Position numbers and translations under genes: made by a program. Shown one piece after another: positions 16,106 through 27,894 of a stretch of 42,366 nt of DNA. Each line of letters starts with the position of its first letter. The stretch's first letter is position 1. This DNA comes from JAKOQB01 sp036824465 (GTDB lineage: Bacteria > Pseudomonadota > Gammaproteobacteria > Burkholderiales > Burkholderiaceae_F): contig DAITAC010000028.1 of the NCBI GenBank assembly GCA_036824465.1, forward strand, positions 1-42,366, read 5' to 3'. The notes beneath the pieces are model-generated. The model saw only the letters and a program-made list of their open reading frames with translations. It was not told the origin of the DNA and made no database searches.

Positions 16106-16818
16106 CCGCGCCGCAGGACGTCGCGTTCCTGCTCGACGTGGACAACACGTTGCTCGATAACGATCAGGTCATCGCCGACCTGCGACGCCACCTCGAGCAC
16201 GAATTCGGCGCTGCAAGTGCCAGCCGCTATTGGGCGATTTTCGAGGCCTTGCGCGGCGAACTCGGCTATGCCGATTACCTCGGCGCGCTGCAGCGCTATC
16301 GGTACGACGCCGAGTTCGGGCGAAGCGACGACCCGCGCCTGCTGCAGATGTCGACCTTCCTCGTCGACTATCCGTTCGCCGATCGCCTCTATCCGCGTGC
16401 CCTCGACGTCATCGAACGTCTGAACGGCTTCGGGCACACGGTGATCCTTTCCGATGGCGACGTCGTCTTTCAGCCGCGCAAGGTTCAGCGCTCAGGCCTC
16501 TGGGATGCCGTCGACGGCCGGGTTCTCATCTACATCCACAAGGAACAGATGCTCGACTCGGTGCAGCGCCGCTACCCGGCGCGACACTACGTGATGGTCG
16601 ACGACAAGCTGCGCGTTCTCGCAGCCATGAAGCAGGACATGCGGGATCGGTTGACAACCGTCTTCCCGCGACAGGGCCACTACGCACTGGACCCCGCCAA
16701 CATCGCGGCGTATCCAGCCGCCGATCTGAGCGTCGAACGCATCGGCGAACTGGTCGATATTGAAATCGGCGCGTTGCTTGGGCCTGCAGGTACGGCCCTC
16801 GCTTCACGGGAGAAATGA
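16102..16818 (+). CDS. HAD-superfamily hydrolase
   Basis: 238 residues. Motif I is FLLDVDNTLLDND (nucleophile Asp12, acid Asp14), motif II is VILSDGD near 113-119, a conserved Lys lies near 124-127, and motif IV is VMVDDKLRVL near 160-169. The cap is a helical insertion (about 20-95), as in subfamily I phosphatases. Its place between zwf and tal with 4-base overlaps at both ends suggests a sugar-phosphate substrate, perhaps a repair or overflow phosphatase for a pathway intermediate. The substrate cannot be told from sequence. Confidence 0.88.
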   Translation: MTAPQDVAFLLDVDNTLLDNDQVIADLRRHLEHEFGAASASRYWAIFEALRGELGYADYLGALQRYRYDAEFGRSDDPRLLQMSTFLVDYPFADRLYPRALDVIERLNGFGHTVILSDGDVVFQPRKVQRSGLWDAVDGRVLIYIHKEQMLDSVQRRYPARHYVMVDDKLRVLAAMKQDMRDRLTTVFPRQGHYALDPANIAAYPAADLSVERIGELVDIEIGALLGPAGTALASREK

Positions 16819-17912
16819 TGAACCCCAACACCCGAAAGCTGCACGACCTGGGGCAGCGTCTGTGGCTCGACAACATCACCCGTGAGCTGCTGATGAGCGG
16901 AACACTGGCGCGCTACATCGCCGAGCTGTCGGTGACCGGGTTGACCTCGAACCCGACGATCTTTGAGCACGCGATCGGCAGCGGCGCCGTCTACGACGAC
17001 GCGATCCGGGAGCTGACCGCTCGAGGCGTGTCGGGCGAGAACCTCGTCTTCGAACTCGTGCTGCAAGACCTCACGCAGGCCGCCGACCTGTTCCGGCCGA
17101 TCTTTGATGCGAGCTTTGGTGCCGACGGCTGGGTCTCGCTCGAAGTCTCGCCGCTGCTCGCGACGGACACCGCCAACACCATCAAGAGTGCTGCGCAACT
17201 GCATGCGCGAGCCGCACGTGCGAACCTCTTCATCAAGATCCCCGGCACGCCTGAAGGCATTCCGGCAATCGAGCAGTCGATCTTCGACGGCGTCCCGATC
17301 AACGTGACGTTGCTGTTCTCGCGCGAGCACTATGTAGCCGCGGCGCAGGCGTATCTGCGCGGGATCGAGCGCCGCCTCGCAGCGGGACTCGACCCGAGGA
17401 TCGAATCGGTCGCGTCGCTCTTCGTCAGCCGGTGGGACGTCGCGGTGAATGAGGAAACTTCTCCGCAATTCCACAACCGACTCGGCATCGCGATTGCGAT
17501 GCGAACCTACAAGGCCTATCGCGATCTGCTCGCCTCCGATCGCTGGCACAAGCTCGCGGTGGCCGGAGCGCGGCCGCAGCGCCTGCTCTGGGCAAGCACC
17601 GGCACCAAAGATCCTGCGGCACCCGACACGCTCTATGTCGAAGCCCTCGCGGCTCCCGACACGATCGACACGATTCCGGACAAGACCCTGCTCGCCTTCG
17701 CTGATCACGGCAAGGTCGGCGCGACCTTGCCCGCCGATGGTGGCGCTGCCGAAGCGGTGCTCGAGGAGTTCAGACGCGAAGGTGTCGACGACGAAGCGCT
17801 CGCCGCGCGACTGCAGCGCGAAGGCGTCGAGGCGTTCGCCAAGTCTTGGAGTGCTCTGGTGTCGCGGATCAGGGAAAAGAGTTTGCAGCCAGCAACGCAG
17901 CGGTCGGCATGA
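16815..17912 (+). CDS. tal: Transaldolase
   Basis: 365 residues; transfers a dihydroxyacetone unit between sedoheptulose-7-phosphate and glyceraldehyde-3-phosphate. TGLTSNPTIFEHAI near 41-54 is the family start motif. The Schiff-base lysine is Lys141 in NLFIKIPGTPEG, and INVTLLFSREHY and RLLWASTGTKDP follow. Length fits the longer transaldolase subfamily seen in actinobacteria and some proteobacteria. The ATGA overlap with the HAD gene supports the start at 16815 (an adjacent second Met lies at 16818). Confidence 0.95.
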   Translation: MMNPNTRKLHDLGQRLWLDNITRELLMSGTLARYIAELSVTGLTSNPTIFEHAIGSGAVYDDAIRELTARGVSGENLVFELVLQDLTQAADLFRPIFDASFGADGWVSLEVSPLLATDTANTIKSAAQLHARAARANLFIKIPGTPEGIPAIEQSIFDGVPINVTLLFSREHYVAAAQAYLRGIERRLAAGLDPRIESVASLFVSRWDVAVNEETSPQFHNRLGIAIAMRTYKAYRDLLASDRWHKLAVAGARPQRLLWASTGTKDPAAPDTLYVEALAAPDTIDTIPDKTLLAFADHGKVGATLPADGGAAEAVLEEFRREGVDDEALAARLQREGVEAFAKSWSALVSRIREKSLQPATQRSA

Positions 17913-17983
17913 ACGAGCCCGGCAACGCCACTTTGGTTCGGCCGGGAAGCGCCCTATCTGCTGAAGTTGCCGCCCGGAGCAGC

Positions 17984-20107
<2,124 letters not shown>

Positions 20108-20115
20108 CCAGCACC

Positions 20116-21828
20116 ATGGCCACCCGGATCAGCCCACTGGCCGGCAAGCCGGCGCCACGGTCGTCGCTCGTCAACGTAGCCAAGCTCGTCACTGCGTACT
20201 ACTCGGATGTGCCCGACCCCTCGGTACCGGCGCAGCGCGTCGCATTCGGCACGTCGGGGCACCGCGGCTCAGCATTCGACCGCTCGTTCAACGAATGGCA
20301 CGTGCTGGCGATCACGCAGGCCATCTGCGAATACCGCAGAGGACAATGCATCGACGGGCCGCTCTTTCTCGGCATCGACACGCATGCGCTCTCCGAGCCG
20401 GCGTGCGCGAGCGCACTCGAAGTGCTGGCAGCCAATGGTGTCGACGTGATGCTGGCGACGAACGACGAATACACGCCGACGCCGGCGATCTCGCACGCGA
20501 TCCTGACCCATAACCGCAGGCGCAGCACCCGGCTGGCCGACGGCATCGTCGTAACGCCGTCGCACAACCCGCCGCGCGATGGCGGCTTCAAGTACAACCC
20601 GCCGAACGGTGGCCCGGCCGGCCAGGACATCACCGACTGGATCGAAGCCGCGGCCAACCGCTTGCTCGAAACGCGCCTCGACGGCGCCAAGCGCACGTCG
20701 CACGCAAAGGCCCTGCAAGCCGCGACCACGCACCGCCACGATTTTCTCGATGCCTACGTCAGCGACCTCGGCAACGCGATCGACATGGACGTGATCCGCG
20801 ACGCGAAGATCCGCATGGGCGTCGACCCACTGGGCGGCGCCGGAGTCCACTACTGGGCCGTGATCGCCGAACGCTACCGCCTCGATCTGACGATCGTCAG
20901 CGACGTCGTCGACCCGACGTTCAGCTTCATGACACTCGACTGGGACGGGCAGATCCGGATGGACCCGTCGTCGCCGTATGCGATGCAGCGGCTGCTCGAC
21001 ACCAGGGATCGCTTCGATATCGCCTTCACCTGCGATACTGATCACGACCGCCACGGCATCGTCACTGCCAGTGCCGGCTTGCTGGCGCCAAACCACTACT
21101 TGTCGGTCGTTATCGACTACCTGTTTCAGAACCGCCCGCAGTGGGGCGCGCGGGCTGCGGTCGGCAAGACCGTCGTCAGCACGCACCTGATTGACCGGCT
21201 GACGACGCGACTCGGCCGCAAACTCTACGAGGTGCCGGTCGGCTTCAAATGGTTCGTAACGGGTTTGCAGGACGGCTCGCTCGGCTTCGGTGGCGAGGAA
21301 AGCGCCGGCGCGACGTTCCTGCGCCGCGACGGTTCGGTCTGGACTACCGACAAGGACGGCATCATCGCGGCGCTTCTGTCGGCCGAAATCACCGCGCGCA
21401 GGGGCCGCGACCCCGGCACGCTGTATGCCGATCTGGCGAACGAATTCGGCAGCCCGCTGGCCGACCGCATCGAGGCGCCTGCGACCGCAGAGCAGAAGAA
21501 GCAGTTAGCCGCGCTGTCGCCGCAACAGATCGTGGCGACCGAACTGGCCGGGGAGAGAATCGAGAGCGTCCTCAGCAAGGCACCCGGCAATGGCGCGCCG
21601 ATCGGCGGCATCAAGATCATCGCCGGTAGCGGCTGGTTCGCCGCGCGACCTTCGGGCACCGAAGACATCTACAAGATCTATGCGGAGAGTTTCACCGGCC
21701 CCGAGCACCTGCAGCGCATCCTGAAAGAAGCGCAAACCATCGTCGACGCGGCGATTGCGCCAGTGCTTTCATCTGCGGCCGCGACTCCCGAGCCGGCTGC
21801 TTCTGCCCCAAGGAGGGGGCCGGCGTGA
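20116..21828 (+). CDS. pgm: Phosphoglucomutase (alpha-D-glucose specific)
   Basis: 570 residues; interconverts glucose-1-phosphate and glucose-6-phosphate, linking storage polysaccharide to the zwf step. FGTSGHRG at 44-51, phosphoserine Ser149 in TPSHNPPRDGG, metal-binding DTDHDRHG near 311-318, sugar-binding GEESAGATFLRRDG near 393-406, and the phosphate-binding RPSGTEDIYKIYAES close to the C-terminus. A Pro/Ala tail ends the protein. The frame is open far upstream inside tkt, but family alignment begins at MATRISPLAG, so 20116 is chosen. The next gene begins with a GTG overlapping its stop. Confidence 0.95.
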   Translation: MATRISPLAGKPAPRSSLVNVAKLVTAYYSDVPDPSVPAQRVAFGTSGHRGSAFDRSFNEWHVLAITQAICEYRRGQCIDGPLFLGIDTHALSEPACASALEVLAANGVDVMLATNDEYTPTPAISHAILTHNRRRSTRLADGIVVTPSHNPPRDGGFKYNPPNGGPAGQDITDWIEAAANRLLETRLDGAKRTSHAKALQAATTHRHDFLDAYVSDLGNAIDMDVIRDAKIRMGVDPLGGAGVHYWAVIAERYRLDLTIVSDVVDPTFSFMTLDWDGQIRMDPSSPYAMQRLLDTRDRFDIAFTCDTDHDRHGIVTASAGLLAPNHYLSVVIDYLFQNRPQWGARAAVGKTVVSTHLIDRLTTRLGRKLYEVPVGFKWFVTGLQDGSLGFGGEESAGATFLRRDGSVWTTDKDGIIAALLSAEITARRGRDPGTLYADLANEFGSPLADRIEAPATAEQKKQLAALSPQQIVATELAGERIESVLSKAPGNGAPIGGIKIIAGSGWFAARPSGTEDIYKIYAESFTGPEHLQRILKEAQTIVDAAIAPVLSSAAATPEPAASAPRRGPA

Positions 21829-23099
21829 GCGACGATGAGATGCTGGATCGTCTGCAGCATGCCGCCTTCAATTATTTCCTGAAGACGTTCAACCCGCTCA
21901 ACGGATTGGTCGCCGACACGACGCGCGACGGCTCGCCCTCGAGCATCGCGGTGGTCGGGTTCGCGCTTTCAGCGTACCCGGTCGGGGTCGAACGCGGCTG
22001 GATCGAGCGCTCCGATGCCGTGCAGCGCAGCCTCCGCGCCTTGCGTTTCTTCTGGAACAGCGACCAGTCCGGCCGCCCATACGCGACCGGCTACCGCGGC
22101 TACTACTTTCATTTTCTCGACATGGGAAGCGGTGCTCGGGTGTGGCAGTCGGAACTGTCGCTGATCGACACCGCATTGCTACTCGCCGGGATGCTGACCG
22201 TGGCCGCCTATTTCACCGCCGCCACGCCGGCCGAGGTCGAACTCCGCGAACTGGCCGATGCCTTGTACCGACGGGTCGACTGGCGCTGGGCACAGCGCGA
22301 CGGCTCGGCCGTGATGCACGGGTGGAAGCCCGAGTGCGGATTTCTGCACTATGGCTGGGAGGGCTACAGCGAGGCGATTCTTCTCTACGTTCTCGGCCTG
22401 GGGTCACCGACCCATCCGCTGACCGAAGAAAGCTTTCAGGCCTGGACCGTGACTTACCAATGGGAGAACCTGTATGGGCACGACTTTCTCTATGCTGGCC
22501 CGCTCTTCGTTCACCAGTTCTCTCACGCGTGGATCGACTTTCGCGGCATCCAGGACCGCTTCATGCGCGAGAAAGGTTGCGACTATTTCGAAAACAGCCG
22601 TCGCGCGACCTACGTGCAGCGCGAATACGCGATACGTAACCCGCGCAGCTTCATCGGCTATGGCGACGACTGCTGGGGCCTCTCGGCAGGCGATGGCCCG
22701 AGCGCCGAACCGCGACTCGTCGCCGGCCGGCGGCAGGCGTTCTACGGCTATGCCGCGCGTGGCGTTCCGTACGGACCGGACGACGGCACCATTGCCGGCC
22801 CGTCGACGCTGGCCTCGCTGGTGTTTGCGCCGGAGATCACGCTGCCGGCGGTGCGAAGACTTTATGCACGCGGAACGCTTGTCGAGGGTGAGTCGGTGCG
22901 TGCCAGCGGCTTCAACGCAACCGTCAGCGAGCCAGGACCCGACGGCTGGATTTCGAAAGGCGAGTTCGGGCTCGATCAGGGGATGATCGTGTTGATGATT
23001 GAGAACTTTCGTTCCGGACTGATGTGGCGCCTTGGCCGAAGCCGCACTTACATCCAGGCCGGCCTGCGCCGCGCCGGGTTCCGAGGCGGCTGGCTGTAG
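21825..23099 (+). CDS. Glucoamylase-like glycoside hydrolase family protein
   Basis: 424 residues. Motifs typical of the 'glycoamylase' family (PF10091-type, which includes beta-1,2-glucanases of GH144): GFALSAYPVGVERGWI, FHFLDMGSG, GWEGYSEAILLYVLGLGSPTHPL, FVHQFSHAWIDFRGI, SFIGYGDDCWGLSAGDGP and the C-terminal LDQGMIVLMIENFRSGLMWRL. The fold should be an (alpha/alpha)6 barrel. No signal peptide is seen, unlike many relatives, so it may act in the cytoplasm on a glucan that feeds pgm. Whether the bond cut is alpha or beta cannot be decided. GTG start with AAGGAGG 9 bases upstream, in a GTGA overlap with pgm. Confidence 0.85.
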   Translation: MSDDEMLDRLQHAAFNYFLKTFNPLNGLVADTTRDGSPSSIAVVGFALSAYPVGVERGWIERSDAVQRSLRALRFFWNSDQSGRPYATGYRGYYFHFLDMGSGARVWQSELSLIDTALLLAGMLTVAAYFTAATPAEVELRELADALYRRVDWRWAQRDGSAVMHGWKPECGFLHYGWEGYSEAILLYVLGLGSPTHPLTEESFQAWTVTYQWENLYGHDFLYAGPLFVHQFSHAWIDFRGIQDRFMREKGCDYFENSRRATYVQREYAIRNPRSFIGYGDDCWGLSAGDGPSAEPRLVAGRRQAFYGYAARGVPYGPDDGTIAGPSTLASLVFAPEITLPAVRRLYARGTLVEGESVRASGFNATVSEPGPDGWISKGEFGLDQGMIVLMIENFRSGLMWRLGRSRTYIQAGLRRAGFRGGWL

Positions 23100-23120
23100 T
23101 GGCCACGCGTCGTCAGATCG

Positions 23121-24644
23121 ATGCAGCCCGGCCAGCCCCCAGACATACGCTCCATCGAGAACCCGCATGAGCGGGAACTCCTCGCCAACGTCCGCCCGAT
23201 CGGCTGGCAGAACCCGACGCCACGCGTTCCCTACCACTTGCTGGTCATCGGCGCGGGTCCAGGCGGCTTGGTGGCGGCACGCGCCGCGGCGGCCCTTGGC
23301 GCGAAAGTAGCGCTGATCGAACGCCACTTGCTCGGTGGCGACTGCCTGAACTACGGCTGCGTTCCATCGAAAGCGATGATCCGGACCTCGCGGCTGTACG
23401 CGGAAATGCGAACCGCTGCAAACTTCGGCGCCGAGCCACCGGCGGACATCCGGGTCGATTTTCCCGCGGCGATGGAACGGGTGCGGCGAATTCGCGCCCG
23501 CATCAGCCGAGTCGATTCCGCCGCAAGGCTTATCGCCGAAGGGATCGACCTGTATTTCGGCACCGCGCGCTTCGTCGGACCCGATGCGGTCGACGTCGGC
23601 GGTGCCCGCTTGCGCTTCAAGAAAGCACTGATCGCGACCGGATCGCGATCAATTCTGCCGACGATTCCGGGTCTGGCCGTTGCCGGCTTCCTGACCAACG
23701 AAACGGTGTTCGACCTGACTGCGCTTCCGCGTAGCCTGCTCGTCATCGGCGGCGGGCCGCTCGGCTGCGAACTGGCACAGGCTTTTTGCCGCCTCGGCAC
23801 GCGAACCGTCATCGCCCACGACGAACCGCTGTTCCTGCCGAAGGAAGAACGCGACGCCGCGCAGATGGTCTCCGATGCATTGGCCCGCGACGGCGTCGAG
23901 ATCCACCTGAATAGCAAGGCCGTCAACGTTCGCGTGGAAGGCGGCCGCAAGCTCGTCGAGCTGATCAATGACGGCAACGTCACAACGGTCGCCGTCGATG
24001 AGATATTGACCGGGATCGGCCGCATGCCCGCGTTGCAAGACCTCGACCTGGAAGCCGCCGGCGTCGCGTACGACGCCGAGCGTGGGGTCCACGTCGACGA
24101 CTTCCTGCGCACCAGCAATCCCCGAATCTACGCCGCTGGAGACGTCTGCCTCGAACACAAGTTCACCGACACGGCAGATGCCTCGGCACGCATCGTGGTC
24201 CAGAACGCCCTTTTCCTCGGGCGCAAGAGAATGAGCGCGCTGACCATTCCATGGTGCACCTACACCGACCCGGAGATCGCCCACGTTGGCATCTACGTGA
24301 AACAGGCGCGCGAACGCAACATCCCGGTGAAGACCTTCACGGTCCCGATGCACGATGTCGACCGCGCGATCGCCGATGGCGAGGAAGACGGCTTCGTGAA
24401 GATCCACGTTCGGGAAGGCACCGACACGATTCTGGGGGCCACGATCGTGGCCCGGCACGCCGGCGAAATGATCAACGGCATATCGCTCGCGATGGTTGCC
24501 GGAATCGGCTTGCGGACGCTGGCCCGAGTGATCCATGCCTACCCGACCCAGGCCGAGGCGATCAAGAAGGCGGCGGACGCCTACACACGCACGCGCCTGT
24601 CTCCGCTTCTCGGCTGGTTGTTGCGGAAATGGTTGAATCGATGA
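23121..24644 (+). CDS. FAD-dependent pyridine nucleotide-disulfide oxidoreductase (mercuric reductase-like)
   Basis: 507 residues. FAD motif VIGAGPGGLVAARAAAALG at about 42-60, redox-active pair GGDCLNYGCVPSK with Cys75 and Cys80, NAD(P) motif VIGGGPLGCELAQAF near 210-224, FAD motif IYAAGDVC, and the catalytic His-x4-Glu region HAYPTQAEAIKKA in the dimer domain. Relatives are often labelled mercuric reductase, but there is no heavy-metal-binding domain and no C-terminal cysteine pair (the end is LLRKWLNR), so mercury reduction is doubtful. A 38-residue N-terminal extension before the FAD fold is typical of this subgroup. It lies 21 bases after the glucanase gene. The real substrate is unknown; it could use NAD(P)H made by gnd/zwf. 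Confidence 0.88.
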   Translation: MQPGQPPDIRSIENPHERELLANVRPIGWQNPTPRVPYHLLVIGAGPGGLVAARAAAALGAKVALIERHLLGGDCLNYGCVPSKAMIRTSRLYAEMRTAANFGAEPPADIRVDFPAAMERVRRIRARISRVDSAARLIAEGIDLYFGTARFVGPDAVDVGGARLRFKKALIATGSRSILPTIPGLAVAGFLTNETVFDLTALPRSLLVIGGGPLGCELAQAFCRLGTRTVIAHDEPLFLPKEERDAAQMVSDALARDGVEIHLNSKAVNVRVEGGRKLVELINDGNVTTVAVDEILTGIGRMPALQDLDLEAAGVAYDAERGVHVDDFLRTSNPRIYAAGDVCLEHKFTDTADASARIVVQNALFLGRKRMSALTIPWCTYTDPEIAHVGIYVKQARERNIPVKTFTVPMHDVDRAIADGEEDGFVKIHVREGTDTILGATIVARHAGEMINGISLAMVAGIGLRTLARVIHAYPTQAEAIKKAADAYTRTRLSPLLGWLLRKWLNR

Positions 24645-25126
24645 ATGGCCACCGAAGAACCACAACGCGGGCCGGCTCCCCAAGCCCGCCAACGTAGAAG
24701 CGACGATTTCGAGACAAAGCTCGCGTGGAGCCGACCAACAGCAGGAAGTCCGCCAACACAACCATCCCGGTTCCACTCGGCGCGAAGTCGGCGCGGTGCG
24801 CCGCCTTGGAATGTTCCGGCGTGAAAGGATCCATGCATTTCCGCTGTGCGGCCATATGATTGCCCGGTCTGGAAAGTCAATCGCTCGTGGACAGCAGCGC
24901 CGCGCGCACTGTGCGCTACAGCACAGACCGCCGCCAGAGCAGTCGCGCATCATGCAAGCGTCCCTCGTGCAGGTTGGTCGACAGCAAAGCCCCGCGCCTT
25001 ACGCCGCTTGACCGCTCGCAAACACCACGCCGCAAGGCGCCGTCACACTCGCACTCATGTTGCCTGATGCTCGCTTGAGCCATGTCGACCTTTCACACTG
25101 ACGGCTGCGAGACCGGTACGTGCAGG
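24645..25126. other. Intergenic between the sugar operon and the efflux operon
   Basis: 480 bases without a supportable gene. A hairpin GCGGGC (24667-24672) with GCCCGC (24684-24689) follows the oxidoreductase stop by 22 bases, without a T-run. A dyad-AGAC element lies at 24911-24929. Confidence 0.45.
24911..24929 (+). promoter_or_regulatory. Dyad-AGAC element, copy C
   Basis: GTGCGCTACAGCACAGACC, pointing toward the efflux operon, 197 bases before the start at 25127. The arms GTGC and GCAC are perfect inverses. Confidence 0.55.
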
Positions 25127-26563
25127 ATGCGCAGCTTGACCGTCGTTGGCTGTGTGATGCTGACCCTGAACGGTTGCGCGTCGGTGGCGCCGCCGAGTGC
25201 CCCACTCGTCGCGGTCGATATTCCGGCCGCATGGTCTGCTGCTGATCCTTCCGCAACGACCGACACATCCTCGCTTACGCAGTGGTGGTTGCGCTTCGAC
25301 GATCCACTGCTCGGCAACCTCGTGAACCAGGCATTGCAGGCCAATACGACTGTCAAGAGCGCGCAGGCCGCGCTGCGGCAGGCGCGAGCGCTGCGTGATG
25401 TGTCGGCAGCCGGTCTGTTGCCAGCGGTCGGCAGTTCGGCATCTGCGCAGCGCAACACCTCAGGCAGCAACAATGCAACCAACAATTTCAGGGTCGGTCT
25501 GGACGCGAGCTGGGAGCTCGACATCTTCGGCGCTAACCGGAGTGCGCTGGACGCCAGCGATGCCGCGGTACAGGCCAGCGCCGCAAGCTTAGGTGACGTG
25601 CAGATTTCGATTGCCGCCGAAGTGGCGCTCAGCTACATCACGCTGCGCGGCGCGCAAGCACGGCTGGCGATTGCCGACGACAATCTGGCCAGCCAGCTTG
25701 AAACACTGCAGATCACGCAGTGGCGACTGCAGGCGGGCCTGGTCACATCACTCGAAGCCGAGCAGGCGCGTGCGGCGGCCGAACAGACACGCGCACAGTT
25801 GCCGGCGTTGCAGACCAGCATCGCCCAGACCCGTCATGCGCTCGCGGTGCTGACCGGCCAGCCACCGGTGGCATTGGCGACCGTGCTGGCCGCAATTGTT
25901 CCGGTGCCGCAGGCGGCCGACGGCCTGGTGCTGAGCATCCCCGCCGAGACACTGCGCCAGCGGCCCGATGTGCGTGCCGCCGAACAGCAGGTGGCGGCAG
26001 CAATCGCTCGCGTTGCGCAAGCCGACGCAGCGCGCTTGCCGAACTTCAAGCTCGGCGGTTCGCTGGGCCTGAACGCACTGACGCTCGGCTCGCTGACCAA
26101 CGGCGCGTCGGTCGTCAGTGCGCTGCTGGCCAGCGTATCGATGCCGGTGTTCGACGGCGGTGCCTTGCGCGCCCAAGTGCGCGCGCAGCAGGCCGCGTTG
26201 GATCAGGCGGGCGCGGCCTACCAGGCCGCCGTGCTGACGGCGTTGAAGGATGTGGAAGATGCATTGATCGCGCTGCGCGGCGACCGCGAACGCCTGCTGC
26301 GGTTGCAGCACGCCGCCGAAGCGGCGGGCAACGCGGCGCTGATGGCGCGCCAGCGTTTCAGCAGTGGCTTGGTGGACTTTCAGACTGTGCTCGAAACCCA
26401 ACGCACGCAGCTCAATACGCAGGACAGCGTGGCCAGTGCCGGCGCGGACCTCAGCGCCGACCATGTGCGCCTGTACAAGGCGCTCGGCGGCGGCTGGCGC
26501 CCCGACGACAGCGACGCGACGCCCTTCTCCACCGAAGACGCACCCCGGATTCCCCGTTCATGA
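25127..26563 (+). CDS. Outer-membrane efflux lipoprotein (TolC/NodT-type)
   Basis: 478 residues. Lipoprotein signal MRSLTVVGCVMLTLNGC with lipobox LNGC. Two OEP repeats follow (about 60-240 and 270-455): WWLRFDDPLLGNLVNQAL, long Ala/Gln-rich helices such as AEVALSYITLRGAQARLAIA, LRQRPDVRAAEQQVAAAIARV, and FSSGLVDFQTVLETQR. This is the layout of trimeric outer-membrane channels. The start at 25127 gives a normal signal peptide; an upstream ATG at 25082 would put acidic residues and cysteines ahead of it. First gene of a four-gene efflux operon; the stop overlaps the MacA-like gene by 4 bases. Confidence 0.92.
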   Translation: MRSLTVVGCVMLTLNGCASVAPPSAPLVAVDIPAAWSAADPSATTDTSSLTQWWLRFDDPLLGNLVNQALQANTTVKSAQAALRQARALRDVSAAGLLPAVGSSASAQRNTSGSNNATNNFRVGLDASWELDIFGANRSALDASDAAVQASAASLGDVQISIAAEVALSYITLRGAQARLAIADDNLASQLETLQITQWRLQAGLVTSLEAEQARAAAEQTRAQLPALQTSIAQTRHALAVLTGQPPVALATVLAAIVPVPQAADGLVLSIPAETLRQRPDVRAAEQQVAAAIARVAQADAARLPNFKLGGSLGLNALTLGSLTNGASVVSALLASVSMPVFDGGALRAQVRAQQAALDQAGAAYQAAVLTALKDVEDALIALRGDRERLLRLQHAAEAAGNAALMARQRFSSGLVDFQTVLETQRTQLNTQDSVASAGADLSADHVRLYKALGGGWRPDDSDATPFSTEDAPRIPRS

Positions 26564-27894
26564 GCACACCAAACCCTTCCGCCACGGTCGCGCCTACACC
26601 CGAGGTTTGCACGGAAACCGACCTTGCCACGTTGCTCGACGAGCCCTCATCGCACGCCTGGTACCGCCGCCCCGCACTGTGGGCTGGCGTGCTGCTGTTG
26701 GCGGTGGCGGCGGCGGGCCTGTGGTACTGGCAAGCGCGCCAGGCCGCCAGCGCAGCGCCGAGTTACACCACGCAGACCGTGGCGCGCGGCAATCTCACGC
26801 TGAGCGTCACCGCAAACGGCACGCTGCAACCGACACGCTCGATCAGCATCGGCAGTGAACTCTCGGGCACGGTGCTGAAGGTCAACGTCGACGTCAATGA
26901 CCGGATCAAGAAGGGCCAGGTGCTGGTCGAACTCGATACTTCCAAGTTGCGCGACCAGATCCTGCGCTCGCGCGCATCGCTGGCATCCGCGAACGCGAAG
27001 GTCGCCCAGACCGTAGCAACGGTGAAGGAGGCGAAGGCCAGTCTGGCACGGTTCGAAGAAGTGGCACGGCTGTCGGGCGGCAAGGTGCCTTCCAAGGCCG
27101 AGCTCGACAGCGCGCGAGCGGCACTCGACCGTGCGATCGCCGACGAGGCCAGCGCCCGCGCCAGCGTGGCCGACGCACAGGCGGCGCTGTCCACCGACGA
27201 GATCAACCTGTCGAAGGCGTCGATCCCAGCGCCGTCCGACGGCGTGGTGCTGACGCGCAGCGTCGACCCCGGCAACGCGGTGGCGGCATCGCTGCAGGCG
27301 GTCACGCTGTTCACGGTAGCCGAGGACCTGCAGAAACTGCGTCTATGGGTCTACGTCGACGAAGCCGACGTGGGCTCGGTGGTGGCGGGCCAGGACGCCA
27401 CCTTCACCGTCAGCGCCTATCCGAGCCGCAAATTTCCGGCACGCGTCACCCGCGTGGGCTTTGGGTCGACCATCACAGACAACGTCGTCACCTACCTGAC
27501 CTACCTGGACGTGGACAACAGCGACCTGAGCCTGCGCCCCGGCATGACGGCCACCGCGACGATCATCGCGACGCAGCGCACCGACGTGCTGCTGGTGCCC
27601 AACACCGCGCTGCGCTTCGCGCCGACGGTAGCGGGCGCCGGAGCGCCTGCGGCCAAGGGCGGAATCGTCTCCACCCTGATGCCGCGCATGCCCAGAAGCA
27701 GCACGCGAACGTCGGCCGCGGCCGGCGCCAGCACCGCTGCGGCGCGCGAGGTCTGGGTGCTGCGCGACGGTGCTGCCGTGCCAGTCGCGGTGATCCCAGG
27801 CATCAGCGACGGCCGCATGACCGAGATCACCGGCGGAGATTTGCAAGCCGGCATGCAGGTGATCACCGACCAGAAAACGGTGGCCGCGAAGTGA
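26560..27894 (+). CDS. macA: MacA-like periplasmic adaptor subunit
   Basis: 444 residues. One membrane anchor at about 37-57 (ALWAGVLLLAVAAAGLWYW) after a 35-residue cytoplasmic part, then the barrel-sandwich (GSELSGTVLKVNVDVNDRIKKGQVLVEL), an alpha-hairpin coiled coil (about 125-210), the second lipoyl half (IPAPSDGVVLTRSVDPGN), and beta-barrel and membrane-proximal domains. It joins the inner-membrane ABC pump to the outer-membrane channel encoded just upstream. ATGA overlap with the preceding stop fixes the start, and the next gene begins with a GTGA overlap. Substrates of MacAB-type pumps include macrolides, peptides and siderophores; which applies here is unknown. Confidence 0.92.
   Translation: MSTPNPSATVAPTPEVCTETDLATLLDEPSSHAWYRRPALWAGVLLLAVAAAGLWYWQARQAASAAPSYTTQTVARGNLTLSVTANGTLQPTRSISIGSELSGTVLKVNVDVNDRIKKGQVLVELDTSKLRDQILRSRASLASANAKVAQTVATVKEAKASLARFEEVARLSGGKVPSKAELDSARAALDRAIADEASARASVADAQAALSTDEINLSKASIPAPSDGVVLTRSVDPGNAVAASLQAVTLFTVAEDLQKLRLWVYVDEADVGSVVAGQDATFTVSAYPSRKFPARVTRVGFGSTITDNVVTYLTYLDVDNSDLSLRPGMTATATIIATQRTDVLLVPNTALRFAPTVAGAGAPAAKGGIVSTLMPRMPRSSTRTSAAAGASTAAAREVWVLRDGAAVPVAVIPGISDGRMTEITGGDLQAGMQVITDQKTVAAK

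Noticed and set aside
23121..24644. Naming the flavoprotein as a true mercuric reductase
   Set aside because: No N-terminal metal-binding domain, no C-terminal cysteine pair, and no mer genes nearby.
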